The notes under the pieces were generated by a model. That model was given only the letters and a program-made list of their open reading frames with translations, was not told the origin of the DNA and did no database searches. DNA of 64,000 nt. It comes from Ophthalmolycus amberensis (taxonomy: Eukaryota > Chordata > Actinopteri > Perciformes > Zoarcidae). The translations under genes and the position numbers were made by a program. The stretch is from assembly GCA_024529925.1 (NCBI GenBank), contig JAFEUB010000794.1, positions 1,371,501-1,435,500 on the forward strand. Reading direction: 5' to 3'. Shown here in pieces: positions 1 to 12,900 of this stretch (within the stretch, counting starts at the first letter, position 1; each line of letters begins with the position of its first letter).

Positions 1-1788
1 ATAATCCGTTTGGTAACATTTGACTGAGATTAATGAACACAGCGTGCCACCCGGTTTTCTCTGATGTCTCCTCCTTTTTGTATACAGACAGTACATATAA
101 TGTCCTCTGAGGTAAGATGTTTGTTGTTGCCTCAGATAGACAGGGCTTCATTTTTTTTTCAAAGTCAACCAATCAACAACCAACTTCTTTGTAATATATA
201 TAGTTTTAACAGACAAACATGGGCACTCATTCACTAAAAAAATGTAAATTAATCAGCTGATTCAATAATCGATTCCATGTTTAGTCCATGAAGTGTCATG
301 AAATAGTATGAAACACCCATCGCAATCATCTTGGGCTCTCACAAAAAGCCCACAAAGATCAACGGAAAGTTGTTGCAGATGTTTTGATTACCGACTAATC
401 GATTTATCAAGTTATTGTTTCTGCACTCGTTCACATTTCTGTAAAGGTGTAAGTTATCAAGGCTTACCGTATCCAGAATCACTTTGTCTGACCTTCTTTC
501 AAGTTGAAATATCTCCTCACAATGTGTGATCCAATTTTATGGACAACACACTTAATTTTTATTTGTACTTATGTCGATTCCTTTGCTTCCCACTGTCGGA
601 TGTACTGGACACAAAATGTACACGGTGTAAACAACAATCTTCTTGGCCCTGCTTTACATACCAAATCCAGGGTGCATACCAGGAATTTCCATAACCCACA
701 TTTGAATATTTGCATCAAGCATCACGGGACAGGACGATGAGCAAAAGCAACTCTTGGCTTGTGCTTCGCTTATGATGCTGTATTTTTGACTGAAAATTGA
801 AATACATTGAATTTTCCATTTTTTTCCTTTGAATCTTCTCTTTTTTTGTCTTCTTTTCTTGTTTAATTGAATTATCCACAAATACATGTGTCCCCCAAAA
901 AAGATGAGCAGAGGAGGATGACATAAAAAATACCAAGGCTGCTCTTGACGAGTATTTTAAGCACTATTTGAAATATTAATCCTCATTTTTCAGCGTGTTC
1001 GCGTCAACATGAGACACGGTAAGTTGACGACGTATAGGTGACACATCATTTTAGGCTAAGAGGTAAAACAAAAGCAGAGAAGAGACACTTTTAGTGGTGA
1101 GGGGACAGACAGTGTTGGCGTTCAGCTCTCCACGAGTTATTCCACTGCGACATGTTGATGCCAGGTCATCTAAGTCGACGAGGAACAAAAAGTTTGCAGC
1201 TGTGATGCGCTGCCTTTGTGGGAGTCATTGTAAGGAGGGATCAAATGCTTATATTTGTGTGTGGTAATCTCTCCATGGCCATGCACAAACATAAAGGCTC
1301 TTTTCAAACACTGGATTTACCAAAACACTAGTTTCTTGAATCAGAATTAGATTACGGTCAAATTGGATTGCATCAGTGCTTTGTGTGATGGTATCTGCAG
1401 GTGTGGCAGGTTGAATATTGCTTCAAAAGCAAATACAGATGTTTCACTGCACTCATCTCTGACTCTGCATGGAATTCAATAAAGGTTATTATCTCTGTAA
1501 TCAGAAGCAACAATACAATTAAACTTCAATTGTAAGTGACTCGGCAATGAAAATAGCTACATATAACAACATAATGAGAATGAATTAAAAGTGCTCAGAC
1601 TTGAGGGTGAAATGCCGTTAAAGTCACGTGATCTTTGTTTAACAATACAAAAATAGAGTTAACAACTGTGTGACGCATTTGCACAGGGGTGTTTTTTTTA
1701 CGAACAAATCACAACACATAGCATGTAATGTCTCTCAGGGAGGCAAGATAAAACAATGGGTCCGACATGATCTGAGAATCTACCTGCA

Positions 1789-1867
1789 GTTGCTAAGCAA
1801 CACCCACCTCCAACCTCTCAATCTGTCCCATTGGTCAGCAGGAAAAACGCACAAGGAGCCCCATTGG
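1789..1867. promoter_or_regulatory. promoter-like cluster: X-box palindrome plus two CCAAT boxes
   Basis: GTTGCTAAGCAAC at 1789-1801 is a near-perfect 6+1+6 palindrome of the kind bound by RFX factors. Two inverted CCAAT boxes (ATTGG on the + strand) lie at 1830-1834 and 1863-1867, exactly 33 bp apart, a spacing typical of NF-Y-driven promoters. A TGCGCA core (NRF1 half-site) follows near 1998-2003. No transcript can be assigned. The cluster could be an alternative or upstream promoter of an unseen gene, or an enhancer; strand is undetermined. Confidence 0.35.
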
Positions 1868-1935
1868 CTAAGAGAAAGTTAATAAACTTTAGCCAAGACC
1901 TGCCTCCTTGTGTGCGCACTCTCTCTCCCTCTTTC

Positions 1936-1958
1936 TCACACACACACACGCACACACG
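1936..1958. repeat. (CA)n microsatellite
   Basis: A short CA run, interrupted by one CG step, directly follows a CT-rich stretch (1910-1935), forming a purine/pyrimidine-asymmetric tract next to the promoter-like cluster. Confidence 0.9.
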
Positions 1959-2298
1959 AGATTCTTGTGAATGAGAGCATGAGAGGGTGTCAGTGCTTGC
2001 GCAGTACAGTGCTGATATATGCATTGAGCTCCTGAGCTAAAAATAAAGATCACACTGAATGCTGTGCCACTGAAAGTTGCAAGACTGAATTGAAAGTGAC
2101 AAGTCTAGTTCTCTCCAGACAGAGCGATGAGGTCCCACCGTCATCATAGATCCGGCAGGCATTTTTTGGCGTTCGTTTTTAGTACAGAATTCTAATAAAA
2201 GCTTGTTCCTGGCAATTCTTCACATGTGATCAGGCTAAAAATGTAACACAGGAAAGCCTAAATATATCTTTGAAATACAATTCAAAAGACGTATTTAG

Positions 2299-2345
2299 CA
2301 GTGGTTCCCAACCTGTTTTTTCCCAAAAGCCTTTTCAGATGAGCT
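2299..2345. mobile_element. hAT-like transposon end
   Basis: CAGTGGTTCCCAACCTG at 2299 matches the well-known terminal sequence shared by many vertebrate non-autonomous hAT elements (CAGNGGTTCNCAACC). The body downstream is not recognisable and no partner terminus was found, so only this end is called. Confidence 0.4.
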
Positions 2346-3631
2346 CAAGTAGCTACACTTATTTAAACGGGATGTTATTTAACGCTGAATATTAACCTAA
2401 AAGTGGAAATACTAACATTGTTTTTTTCTTACAACTGAATTGGCAGAAGCTGGACATTACAATAGGCTGTTTTCCTTTATTCATAGGCGCGTCAACTGTT
2501 TTACTGTTAGTTAGCGAACTCATTTCACTCCTTTTCAGCTACATATTCCAATCATTTATCTATTAGTTTAAGCAAACTATCGTTATTCTGAGTTAACATT
2601 TTCAATCATTGATTAATTACTTTTAGCTGGTTTACCATCTATTATATTACATCCATGCATTACTATTTCTACCGTTTATCAAGTGCTGTTGAGTAATGTT
2701 ATCAGTCAGTTAGGCAACTATTTCAAGGATTTATCAATTACTTTTAACTATTTCGACTTCTCTGCTAGCTTGCTAATTGGACTTTATTCTCTAGCGCACA
2801 ACGTGGCTTTACGTGTTGCACTCGGCTCAAGTTTGTGAGAGGTGTTTGCAGACTACTGGCCTGTCGTAGTTGTAAATACTAAAGGGCAGCCAGCCTCACG
2901 CCAATTTGTAATCCCGTTTGTGAAGTACATTTTTCATTCAAATCTTTTTTTCATTTTTTTTTTTCAAATTAACTGAGCTACTTCACCATCTGACCATGTT
3001 GTTCCAGCGACTGTAGACTTTTGTTTTGTATATTTCAAAATTGTGGATCTTAACTGAAGTTTTGGACACATCGGTGTTTGAGTCTGTTTAACGGTGAAGG
3101 ACACTCTTCATCCTGAGGCCCCATGAGCCCATAAAGGCATATTAAACAGTTGCTTTTTCAATAGGAAGACAATAAGAAAGGTATCTTTGCGAGTTATGCT
3201 GCGAGTCACTCCGAGGTCAGTTACATTTTTCTTGCTGTATTTTCCATCTTTTCTGAGCTGGACCTACGTCACGTATTTATCGTCGGAACATCTTGTAACT
3301 CAAACTTCATTGAAAACCCCAGTCAGGCTCAACATCAATAGCACAAAAAAAAGCAGATATTACATTTCGGAAAGGGATTTACTTATTGAAAAACAGCCAC
3401 AGATTCTGTTACAAAGACTTTTATTATGAAATATCTATTACCCTATGTTACGAACTGTACAGGATTAAAAAAGGGATACAAAATACACAAAATACAAACA
3501 GCTCAGTGTAGAGCAGTTTCAGTTTTTTGCAGCCATACGTCCATTTGAGGTAATGTATAACCCATCACTTTTTAGAGAATAGTGGAAAATACATAACGTG
3601 TGTAAACCACAAAACAGCCACAGTACATGTT

Positions 3632-3637
3632 TTTATT
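3632..3637 (-). terminator. kif18a: candidate kif18a polyadenylation signal
   Basis: AATAAA on the minus strand lies about 180 nt beyond the kif18a stop codon. A second AATAAA is at 3420-3425. Which one is used cannot be decided from sequence; together they suggest a 3' UTR of roughly 200 or 410 nt. Confidence 0.5.
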
Positions 3638-3816
3638 CTTGATGTTAGTGTGAACACGAGTGTTTCAATATGTTCAAATCTAAAAGGTTTAGAAATGATT
3701 AGAAAATGGATCCTTCAACTGTAATCTATACAGATGTCCTAAACAATGTTTATGTACAAGTCAAGTAAAGTTTCACTGCAGTGCGAGGCTAGATCGAAGA
3801 CAAAAACTAAATTGCT

Positions 3817-3932
3817 TTACATTTGTTTGGCCACTCGTTTTAACTGTTGGGACGATTTATAAAAAAGGGACTTCGATTTCTGAGGGTCAAGAAGATCCCT
3901 CACAACTCTCCGAGGCTTGTTCTCCTCTGAAC
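3817..3932 (-). CDS. kif18a: kif18a coding exon 16 (C-terminus, stop)
   Basis: The acceptor TGCCCAG precedes the exon. It completes a split glycine codon and encodes residues 827-864, ending KRVAKQM and TAA at 3819-3817. The sequence is strongly basic, as in the KIF18A tail, which contributes to microtubule and nuclear binding. Confidence 0.9.
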
Positions 3933-6900
3933 CTGGGCACAGACACCAAAGTAAACCAGCATTAGTAGCAAGAATGAACACATCTACATAAAGAGGCAAA
4001 ATAGTTCTGGTTACAACTCACCACATGTGAAAAAACAAAACAAATCACATTCGGGTTTGTTCTAATGAAAATTTCATCGGACAATCATGTTATATTGCTA
4101 AATATCCGGTCAGTTTCTTTCAGCTGCGTTTGTCTGTGTTGTCACTTACCAGCAAAACGACACACTCTGAGCGGCCTGGGAGCCACCGAGGGGTCCTTCT
4201 TCATGCGCTTTGGTGCAGAGACACCCTGTGTTAACTCTTCTTGGATGCTGGTACAGTGAATGCAATAGAGTAATCAATCACAACATTAATAACTGGATTC
4301 CTTCACAATAATAATAATAATAATACTCAGAACTGGCTATGAATTTTGTTATTTTGGTGACAGTTTTGACCAGCTTTAGTCCAGCTGCAAGCAATTATAC
4401 ATATGTTGAAGCAGAGTGTTTAATCCGCTGCTGGTATAAAATAAGCTGATTTACATGAACATAAGAGGAAAAAGGCAGAGGCACATTACCAGGTAACTTT
4501 ACGCTTCCCTTGCGCAGCAGACGTCATGGCCATGTAGGTCCGGTGGGCTTGTCTCAAGTCTTGCTAAAGACGAGATCGGTTGTCTACAGGAGGCAGAAGT
4601 TCACGTTACCATCACGTCGCCACTGTTTGGACTTCACATAAGGAACATTTCCCTTTATATAATCATAACAGCTTATAACTTATCATTTTGCTTGTGTTGT
4701 ATTGCAAAAGCGATGTGTATACAAATCTCAACTCTTGATATTTGATGCTTTGTTGCAATGCACTTCCGTTCAGGGGTGGGGGATATGCAAATGTTGTGGT
4801 CTGTCAAATAAATTTGTGGCATTTTATTTCCTCATGGCACCTGCAGTTACAAAATGTGTAGATGAATGTTGGGTGTTCCTGTTTTAGAAGATATATTTGA
4901 CATCTTTTAACCCCATGTAATCTCACAATCCCATAGCAGGTCCATACATGCTGATGTAAGGTTTAAAGGTACGATGTTCAATACCGGGCCACACGCCGCC
5001 AAAAATAACAGAAGGCGGCATTTCACCTCTACTACTGGGTCCATACAATGTCAATTTACAGCCATCAATCATTGGGGGGGGGGGGGGGCTGCCACACGCT
5101 CTACTCCCTGCGAAGTAGCATCACAGAGGCGGGGAGGACGAGGTGTTTTTCCGTTTCTGCCATTTTAGGATTCAATCTTTAAATAAACGCACATGAACCA
5201 TGGATGTACAGAGAGTTGCAGGAATGAGTCCTAAAGCCCGGAAATGAGTTTGCACTTCCGGTTCCCCCGTCTAAAATAGAATGGTTTTTTTTGGCTAAAC
5301 ACCTGAAAGGAGGTCTGTGGTTAACACAAGGTTAAGAGATTTAAACGTTTTTTTCTACAACATAAAATACATCAAGAATCAGATTTAGAGAATAAATGTA
5401 AAACTTTTTCTCCCTCGTGTCCCTGTCCACTAAACCTCACATGAACCCAGCCCAGAGAACTGCCACTAACCCACCTCGCAGTTGCAGAAATCCCTTATGT
5501 ACCGCTGCCAGAGTAGAACTAATGCACAAAGTTTGCTAAATTTGCCTTCATCGTTCACGCAGTTAGCACTGTACCGACAAATATTTACAAAAAGTTAAAG
5601 CTTTTTCTTGCTAACCAAATGGAATAGTTGTCCTTTGAGATTTGACCCGTCTGTTGCAGGACAACTTACCGGTAGTAGCCAAGTGCTAAGTGCTCTCATG
5701 AAGTCTGGATCAGCCCCCGATCTTTAGCACGAGTGGAAGAACAACTCCACAAATGTTGCCAAGCAACTGCCATTTCCTTGATTGAGGTGATGTGTTTAGA
5801 TTTTTAGGCTCGTTTGTAACATAAACTAATACACGGTCAATGTGTTAATGTGGGGGCTCATCTGCTTGGAGCATTATTCACTGACACAAACCCTGTCTGA
5901 TGCTGTGGCTTCAAAATGTTTCCTCTTCTGTTTGCCCCTTCTTAGTTGACTTAAGCCTCTGGGCCCAATGTTCCAGTCTGGAAACTTGCTGCTGGTGAGA
6001 ATTCGTATACTGTTTGCCCTCCAGTCTTTGTCTTGTTTTGAATAAGGTTTGGGGGATTTATCACTTCTGAATGGTTTAGTTGCCATCCGCACCGAGCGTC
6101 TTTTACACAGAATCCTTCAGTTGCTATGAAACGTTCAGTGGGCAGCTAGGGGGACATGTTTCAGATTGTTTTTAAACATTTTATGGAACTGTTTATTCCC
6201 TCTGAACCCATTTTTAAGAATGTTTTTATAAAGATTTTGTTCTTAATGCGATTTTCTGTTTATTGCAACTAGGCTTGCTTACAAATTTGATAATTTATGC
6301 TTTCGGGGAATAATGGCTAATTCATAATGTGTGGTACAAGAACTGTCCGGGTTTAAAAAGGCATGAACACTCAACAGTTTTTTAAGTTAAGACATTTTAA
6401 CAAGATAAGCATGGGTGACATATGGAGTGTTTTTTTCATCCGTACCAATTTCTTTAGAAACACCAAGAAAAAGAAGAGGGGATGAGTTTTAAACTCAACA
6501 AGAGAGAGTTAATGACATTCATCATTTGTGTTTGATATTCTTGTTAAAAGCTTCAAAACAGATCATTTAAAGATTTTCCTACATTTAAAGACGCAATCTG
6601 GAGGATTTTCAAATAAATAAATGCCTGTTTAGTCACCATCTATCCCCAAACAATGTAAAACAATGGTAATTGAGCCTATAGCCAACTGATGAAAGTATTG
6701 GGATACTTGCAGTATTACAAACTGGGTGCCTGTAGTGACATACCCGGAAACAATATTGTGTCATAGTTTTTTTTGCCATTACATACACATAAAAAAATGG
6801 AACCTATGCACACGATTCTTGATAAAAGCATGTTCAGATAAATTGTTTGGTGAACAGGAGGCAAGAAAATGTGACAAATTGTTTTGATACATCATGGCAG

Positions 6901-9900
6901 CTGCTGCATATTTCCTTCTGAACTTGACTTATAAAAATAAATGTCAACAATTTGATTGAGATGTTCCTGTTTTCTGCCGTTACAGCAGTATTTTTGTTGT
7001 TGTTTCCTACATTTTTCTTCCAAATGTTCCTGTTTAGAGAAGTGAGCACTATTGTAGCAGAACATTTTGGAGGGACCACAGGAGTGCAGTAGGCGGTGTG
7101 TGGGTGTATTGATGCATTAGTTTACGACTACTTTAATGTGTTAATCGGCCGCACCATATGGACTGCCAACAGAACCAACATACTGCATGTTTAGAGTCAA
7201 GAGGACTCTAGTCCACATTACAAGCCAGCCTGAAAATTGATTTGTTATGTTATCTAATTGACTTTCAGAAGGCAGAAAATATCTTCTGAAATCATGTGAA
7301 GTGTGTCTAAATGACCATATACACTGTTAAACATCCTCAAGTCAAAAGAAAAGTTTTGGATATTTTCTCACTTTTTAGTAGGAATCAGGTTTCCGTCATC
7401 GGCCTCGGGAGGATGGAGCAGTTGGCTGGGACCAGAGAAGTCTGTTGACGTTGATGCTGGACAGCGGCTACCACTGCTAATTGTAATCGTGGCATTACTT
7501 GCAGTTTGTTCATCATTGTCCAGAACTTCAAATGTCATGTTGGGATCCATGGCGCTGGAGGAGCTCTGTGGCATGGCCCAAACAGTCTTTAGTGAAGGCT
7601 CTGGTGTGCACTGGAGTGGGAATATGCCCTCCTCAAACACTTGGGCCTTGGCAACGGTCCGGGGGCTTTGCTGTGGCAGTGACGCAGACAAATTTCTCCG
7701 AATTGGCATTCTGGGACGTGGTTCCAGTTTCATATCCGTCTGTTTTCCTTCACCTATACACAAAACAAAAAATAATTTGCAGTTAATAGGAATTAAACAA
7801 CGCAGCAATAACATTTATTCAACCTAACTGACAACGCACCTAAATCCATGCAACCCGATTAACAACCTATGAAAGATGAACATAGTCATAAAGGGAGTGT
7901 AAAGAAAGCTGCTTAGCACTTTGACAGGGTAAAGGCCCTGAAAACAACTTCCTACTATTAGTGATGTGGTCCAACAGAACCACAACTTCTTCTGCCAAAG
8001 CCAGAACAGTTTTGGATATTCTACATTAGAGACTTCTGTATTTATGTTTCTTTCTGTACTCTTCCCGCTGGTTTAGAGCAGAAGGGGTCATGTCACATAC
8101 GTTCATGCACCAATCAGGGCTCAGCAAGATTTGAATCAAAACCCGATGGAAGTTGTGGGTTCTTTGCATAAGTCCGGCACGTCAATCAAACCTGATCAAA
8201 ACTTTAACTCTGCTAGTCAAGAATGTTTAATACTTAGGATGTGAGAATACACAGGGGCTTTAACAAGGAACTGTTTCAGCACAACTAGTTTCATAACAGA
8301 ATTACGAGGATCCTTATCAAAAAGCAAATAACTGAACATTACAGACGAGAATCAAATGGGACGGAGAACTCTACAATAGATTGAAAGGGGAACATCCCAG
8401 TAATCTGCTTTCTGTATCCCGTATTCACTTCCTTTGATTAAAATATTACCTCCGCAAACCAATGTGTGCATCCAGTGTTTATGGGTCCAAATGTTGCGTG
8501 TTTGTGCTTGCTGATCAGAATATCACATGACATAGGACGTGGTATGGCAGCAACGTCACCATGTGACTTCATGACTAAAATGCCTGCTGACGGAACGATC
8601 AGCTATGCAACAGACATCGTTTCAAGACGTCTTTGCAGATGCCAGCATCCGTAACAAGCCATCTTTGAAGTACATCGATGCATTGTTACAGCGAAGGGCT
8701 TTGAAAGTGAAAGCAAATCAAATCCCTTTAAAAAGTAAGCATGGCAACACTAAACACACCCCTCCCAAAACGATGCCGTCCCCCATACTAAATCAGTCAT
8801 AAGCACTGAAGTGCCAGCCTTCGGCTAAACAGTGCAAATTAAAACATGTCCCAACAGAGAAATGCGATGGATTATTCCCTTAAGTTGCATCAGAATGTGA
8901 TCGGGAGATATTATGCATGGGACAAGGCATTTAAACATTACAGTGCCCTCCTTGCACATATAAACTTTACAATGTCAGAATGGAGCCGGGACAATGAACC
9001 CTGTGGTTTATTCAGCATTACTAATCTTAAACACTAAAACAGGATTACCAAAGTATATATACCAATGTGTATTAAAATACTGATTGATATGAGAAATTGT
9101 ATCCAGCAACTTTTTGCCACATTGTCTTGCTTCATTTAAAAACAGCAGCAACAAAAGCTTGCACAAGTTGCGGCGCAGAATGAGGTTAAACCTCGGTGTC
9201 TGCATCACATTATGCTTATGGCATTTCCTGCTGGCGTGGAGTGGGGGTTAGGGAGGGGGCTAAAAAGGAAAAATGCCAGCACATAAAGGAAGTAAGAGCA
9301 CTAAAAGGTGAATGACTGACTTAGACATTACCTCAAATATCAAAATGCAATATTTAGCAAATGTGAGTCAGACCTCAGACAGCACACCGAGTGAGGAGAC
9401 GATGACAAATAGCCCTTTTCTGTGGCAGAGGAGTTGTCCCTAGCAGTAAATGGCAGCAGAGTTCCTTCAATCACATATTTTTGGCTTGTAGGGGATTAAT
9501 ACATGCATGAGTTGCTATTTTTGGTAGAGGCTGCGCTGAATTAGGGTCGCCTGGTTGCTGCTGCCTGTTTTTTATAGTGCGCCTTTTCTGGTTGGTGGAG
9601 CAGGGGAGCTTACGTCTGTTGACGTTTTTTCCTGCCCTGCTGTGGATCTGCATTTTCATGAATGAAGCTCAAGAGGGATTGGGAGGGTTAGATGCTAGAC
9701 AGACAGAGAAAAACATTTCAGGGTAGGAGGGAAAGAGAGGCAGAATGGAGGAAAAAGCCAGACGAATGGACGTTTGAAGCAAAAGGGACAGCAAGAAATC
9801 TGAGGAAAGAATAGATACGAGAAGTGAGAGGTTGAGGATTCAATTGAAATATAAAAAGAACAGCAGAAAGGAGGCAGCTGAATGAAAAATCATGAAGCTA

Positions 9901-12900
9901 TGAATAAAATGCATGTGTGGACACGTTTTAAAACAACACTGAATTGTGTTCCTTCCAAGTGATTACTTCGGTGTGATTTGCTATTGTTAAGCAGTGCTCA
10001 AAGAGTTAATGCTCTTTCAAAACCTCAACCCTCTCTAAAACCAAGGAAATTTGATTGGCTTGGCAAACTGCAGGGTGGAGCTATTTCTCATAACATGCTG
10101 CAGTGACTACCATTAAGAGCTGAGGAAGCAGTAAGGGACTGCCAAACAGCATCAGGATAAGATCAGAGCAGTTTGTCTGGATGCTATGTAAAAGCGTTAT
10201 TCATCAAAACAGCTGTGTTGTTTCAGATGTATATCATTTTGTCAATAATTGACCACATAGAACAGCTGATAATGCTGCACAACACATATGAAGCTATTGT
10301 ATATATGTGTGTGTGTATATACTACATGCATGCGCGAGTGGTAGCTCTGACATTAAGATGGACATGGTGCTTTTCAAAAATGCAAGTGTGAGCCAGAGAA
10401 TAGAAGAACAGAGTTATGATTGAAACAGTAGAAATATGATCTGAATTATGGGAACATAGTGATGCAAAGACACTTTTTAAAGGCTAAATAAATTACACTT
10501 ATTGCACTTTATGGTAATTCATTATGATAAAGCCTACACAAGGCATGGTTTGCATGCATGTTGTGTTAATATAGGACGAATGTCTGGACAAGTCGTTATT
10601 TGTTAAAGGTGCTGCTGTATGTATGATGTAGACATTATTGACACAATGTCAACAGACATCTTTTCGTGTCTGGTATATTGAGCGAAATTACTGTTCAGCT
10701 GTGTCAACTATTGCAGAAGGTACATTTTATGAGTTACTTTAGGTATCTTAAAGGTTGCAGATTAGATCATTTTTATGCCCTTGGTTAATAATAGGTATTA
10801 TTTAAGCATCATTATATTAGTGGAAGGTAAAAAGTACTAATTAGTGTTTCTCAAATACCAAATCCACCCAATGTTTTATTTTGGGCGTGTCAAATGTTGA
10901 ATAAAGTTAAAGTTTGGTGATACAAGCTTTTGTGCTACAATGTTAAAGCTTACCATAGTGATACCATTAGTGTGTGGAGGTGTTGACACGCGCGGAAAGA
11001 CGGCGATAGATGTTTTGGCAAAGAAAAGTTAAAATATGAGAAAATTACAATGAATGACCAAATGGGGAGAAAAAAACCAACTCTAAAGCAACTGGCTTGA
11101 CATAGAGAGAAGGGTCCGACAGACAGGCAAACAGATTTTTTTTTATATAATAACTTGCAAAGAGATTTAATAGCAGTGGTGACAAACTCCCTCGTGCTTT
11201 CATGGTTCATTTCCATTCACGGAACTCTGGTCATCTGGCAAGAGTATTTTCTTCAAAAGTTAAATTTCCCACAATAGGTTTCAGTGAAATGTAGACCACC
11301 TGCAGTAAATATCATTACAGCCAATTTGAACTGCAATATTTCACAAAGGTTTTCGTGTTACATTTCCCCAAAGGGTCCATGTGTACAGTTTTCCCTCTAT
11401 AAAACTGGTTGTGAGTATTCACATCGTTTCATTATTCATGTTTTGGCCAAGACAGAATGTCTGCAGCACAGCTATAAATCTAATTATATTACATGTCTGA
11501 CTTTTATTGTTTATTTTACTACTCCCAACAAGTACTTTTACTTAAACTGCTAAAAACATGTTCAGCAAAAAAAAAGCAACACGGCAAGTGGAAATTTAGG
11601 CTAACCCAAAAGAATTGACCATTTATATGGCACATTAAAAACACAACTTTATGGCGTGTGCGTTCTGCTTTAATAAAATGCAGCAGCATCTCTTAAAGTG
11701 TGTTTGGGCAAGTGTGATGGATTGAGTGAAAGCTGACATGGGGAGATGTGAATGATTGAGGGGGAGGGGGGGATTAACAGGCATGCAGGCGTTTTAGATT
11801 AATGACTACAGTATGTTAGCATGACGGGGGAGAGAGGAGAGCAGGTTTACCTTTGGGTGATGGAGCAGCATTGCACAGTGATGTTCTTTTCGTACGGCCC
11901 TCTGCACCTGAGAATTCAGAAATCATAAAGAGGTTCAAGGAGAAGCAACATCAACGCATCATTACAATTACAACAACAACTTCTGCAAGCCCCAAGTGGT
12001 TTTCTTTAATTAAAAATGTTACATTGTTACCAAATGTCTGAAAAGTGCTCGCTTACTTTTATTTCTTGGAGTTTCAAAGTCAGTCAAAGGAATTCACTGA
12101 AAATGCTATTAAATGTGTTGCTTTCTGGCAACAATGTGAAACACTACCAAGGTGAAACACCACTTTCCAACACTATCATTACACACATTTCATTGTGTCT
12201 ACTGTCTATTTCTTTTTTAGAAAGAGTCAATCTGGCTATTGCACAATGTTCAAGAACATCAAATCTCACACAAAATCCCACGCATGATGCACAGTGCATT
12301 GTGGGCCAGACGTGAAGCCAGAAGAAACAGCTGTCATTTATAATGAATTGCCCAAAGCTCAAGTGAACCTGGAGTGTTTTGGGTCTCAAACAAACATGTT
12401 TTAATCATTCAAGCTGTATTCCATGATCCACAGGAGGCTGACACTAACATTCTTTGACCGACTGACAATAAGTTTAGTTGGAATTCCACAAAAACAGTTT
12501 CATAGAAGTACTGAATGTAATACAGTTTGAATCGAGCCAGCAGTGGAACTGAGGGACAGGTGCAGAGTTTAATGTCTCTCAAATGATAAGACTTTATCAT
12601 AGGAATTGATTGTTGTTACCCAGCTTTGGTTCATTGTCCAAATTTTCATTTTAACTATGTGCAAACAAGTTTTTGCTACAACTGTGTAATTATTGTTTTA
12701 AAGAAAAAGCAGCCTGTGCTCCACGGGTTACTATTCATGTGTGTTTGGAGTTTCAGACACTTAAGACACAGTCACTTAACCTGCATGTGCGACAGTGGGA
12801 CGTGACACTGTGGGGCGGGGCGGTGTTCAACGCGCTTGCCACAACCTAACTGGGAGCAGCATATTCAAAATAGTCTCGTCCATCTGAACGTTATACGATC

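Larger units (their letters stand above)
1..3600. other. intergenic region beyond the 3' end of kif18a
   Basis: No coding exon can be supported here: open frames are short, carry no recognisable domain and have no consistent splice partners. The stretch holds a promoter-like module near 1.79-2.0 kb, a short (CA)n tract and a hAT-like transposon end near 2.3 kb, described separately. In human the neighbour on this side of KIF18A is BDNF. No proneurotrophin coding exon is visible, so if bdnf follows it must lie further left; only one of its non-coding 5' exons could fall here, and I cannot recognise one. Confidence 0.6.
4248..7371 (-). other. kif18a: kif18a intron between coding exons 14 and 15
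   Basis: This 3.1-kb intron has no further exon. It contains an (AAT)n run near 4307-4325, a 15-G run at 5074-5088 and an interspersed repeat-like stretch around 4.97-5.4 kb. Confidence 0.8.

Noticed and set aside
1..3600. Possible bdnf 5' exon, by synteny with human 11p14.1
   Set aside because: No recognisable bdnf exon, RE1 site or coding part; kept only as an inference for the promoter-like module.
7489..7827. 112-codon plus-strand open frame
   Set aside because: Antisense shadow of kif18a coding exon 14, whose frame, splice sites and family match are convincing.
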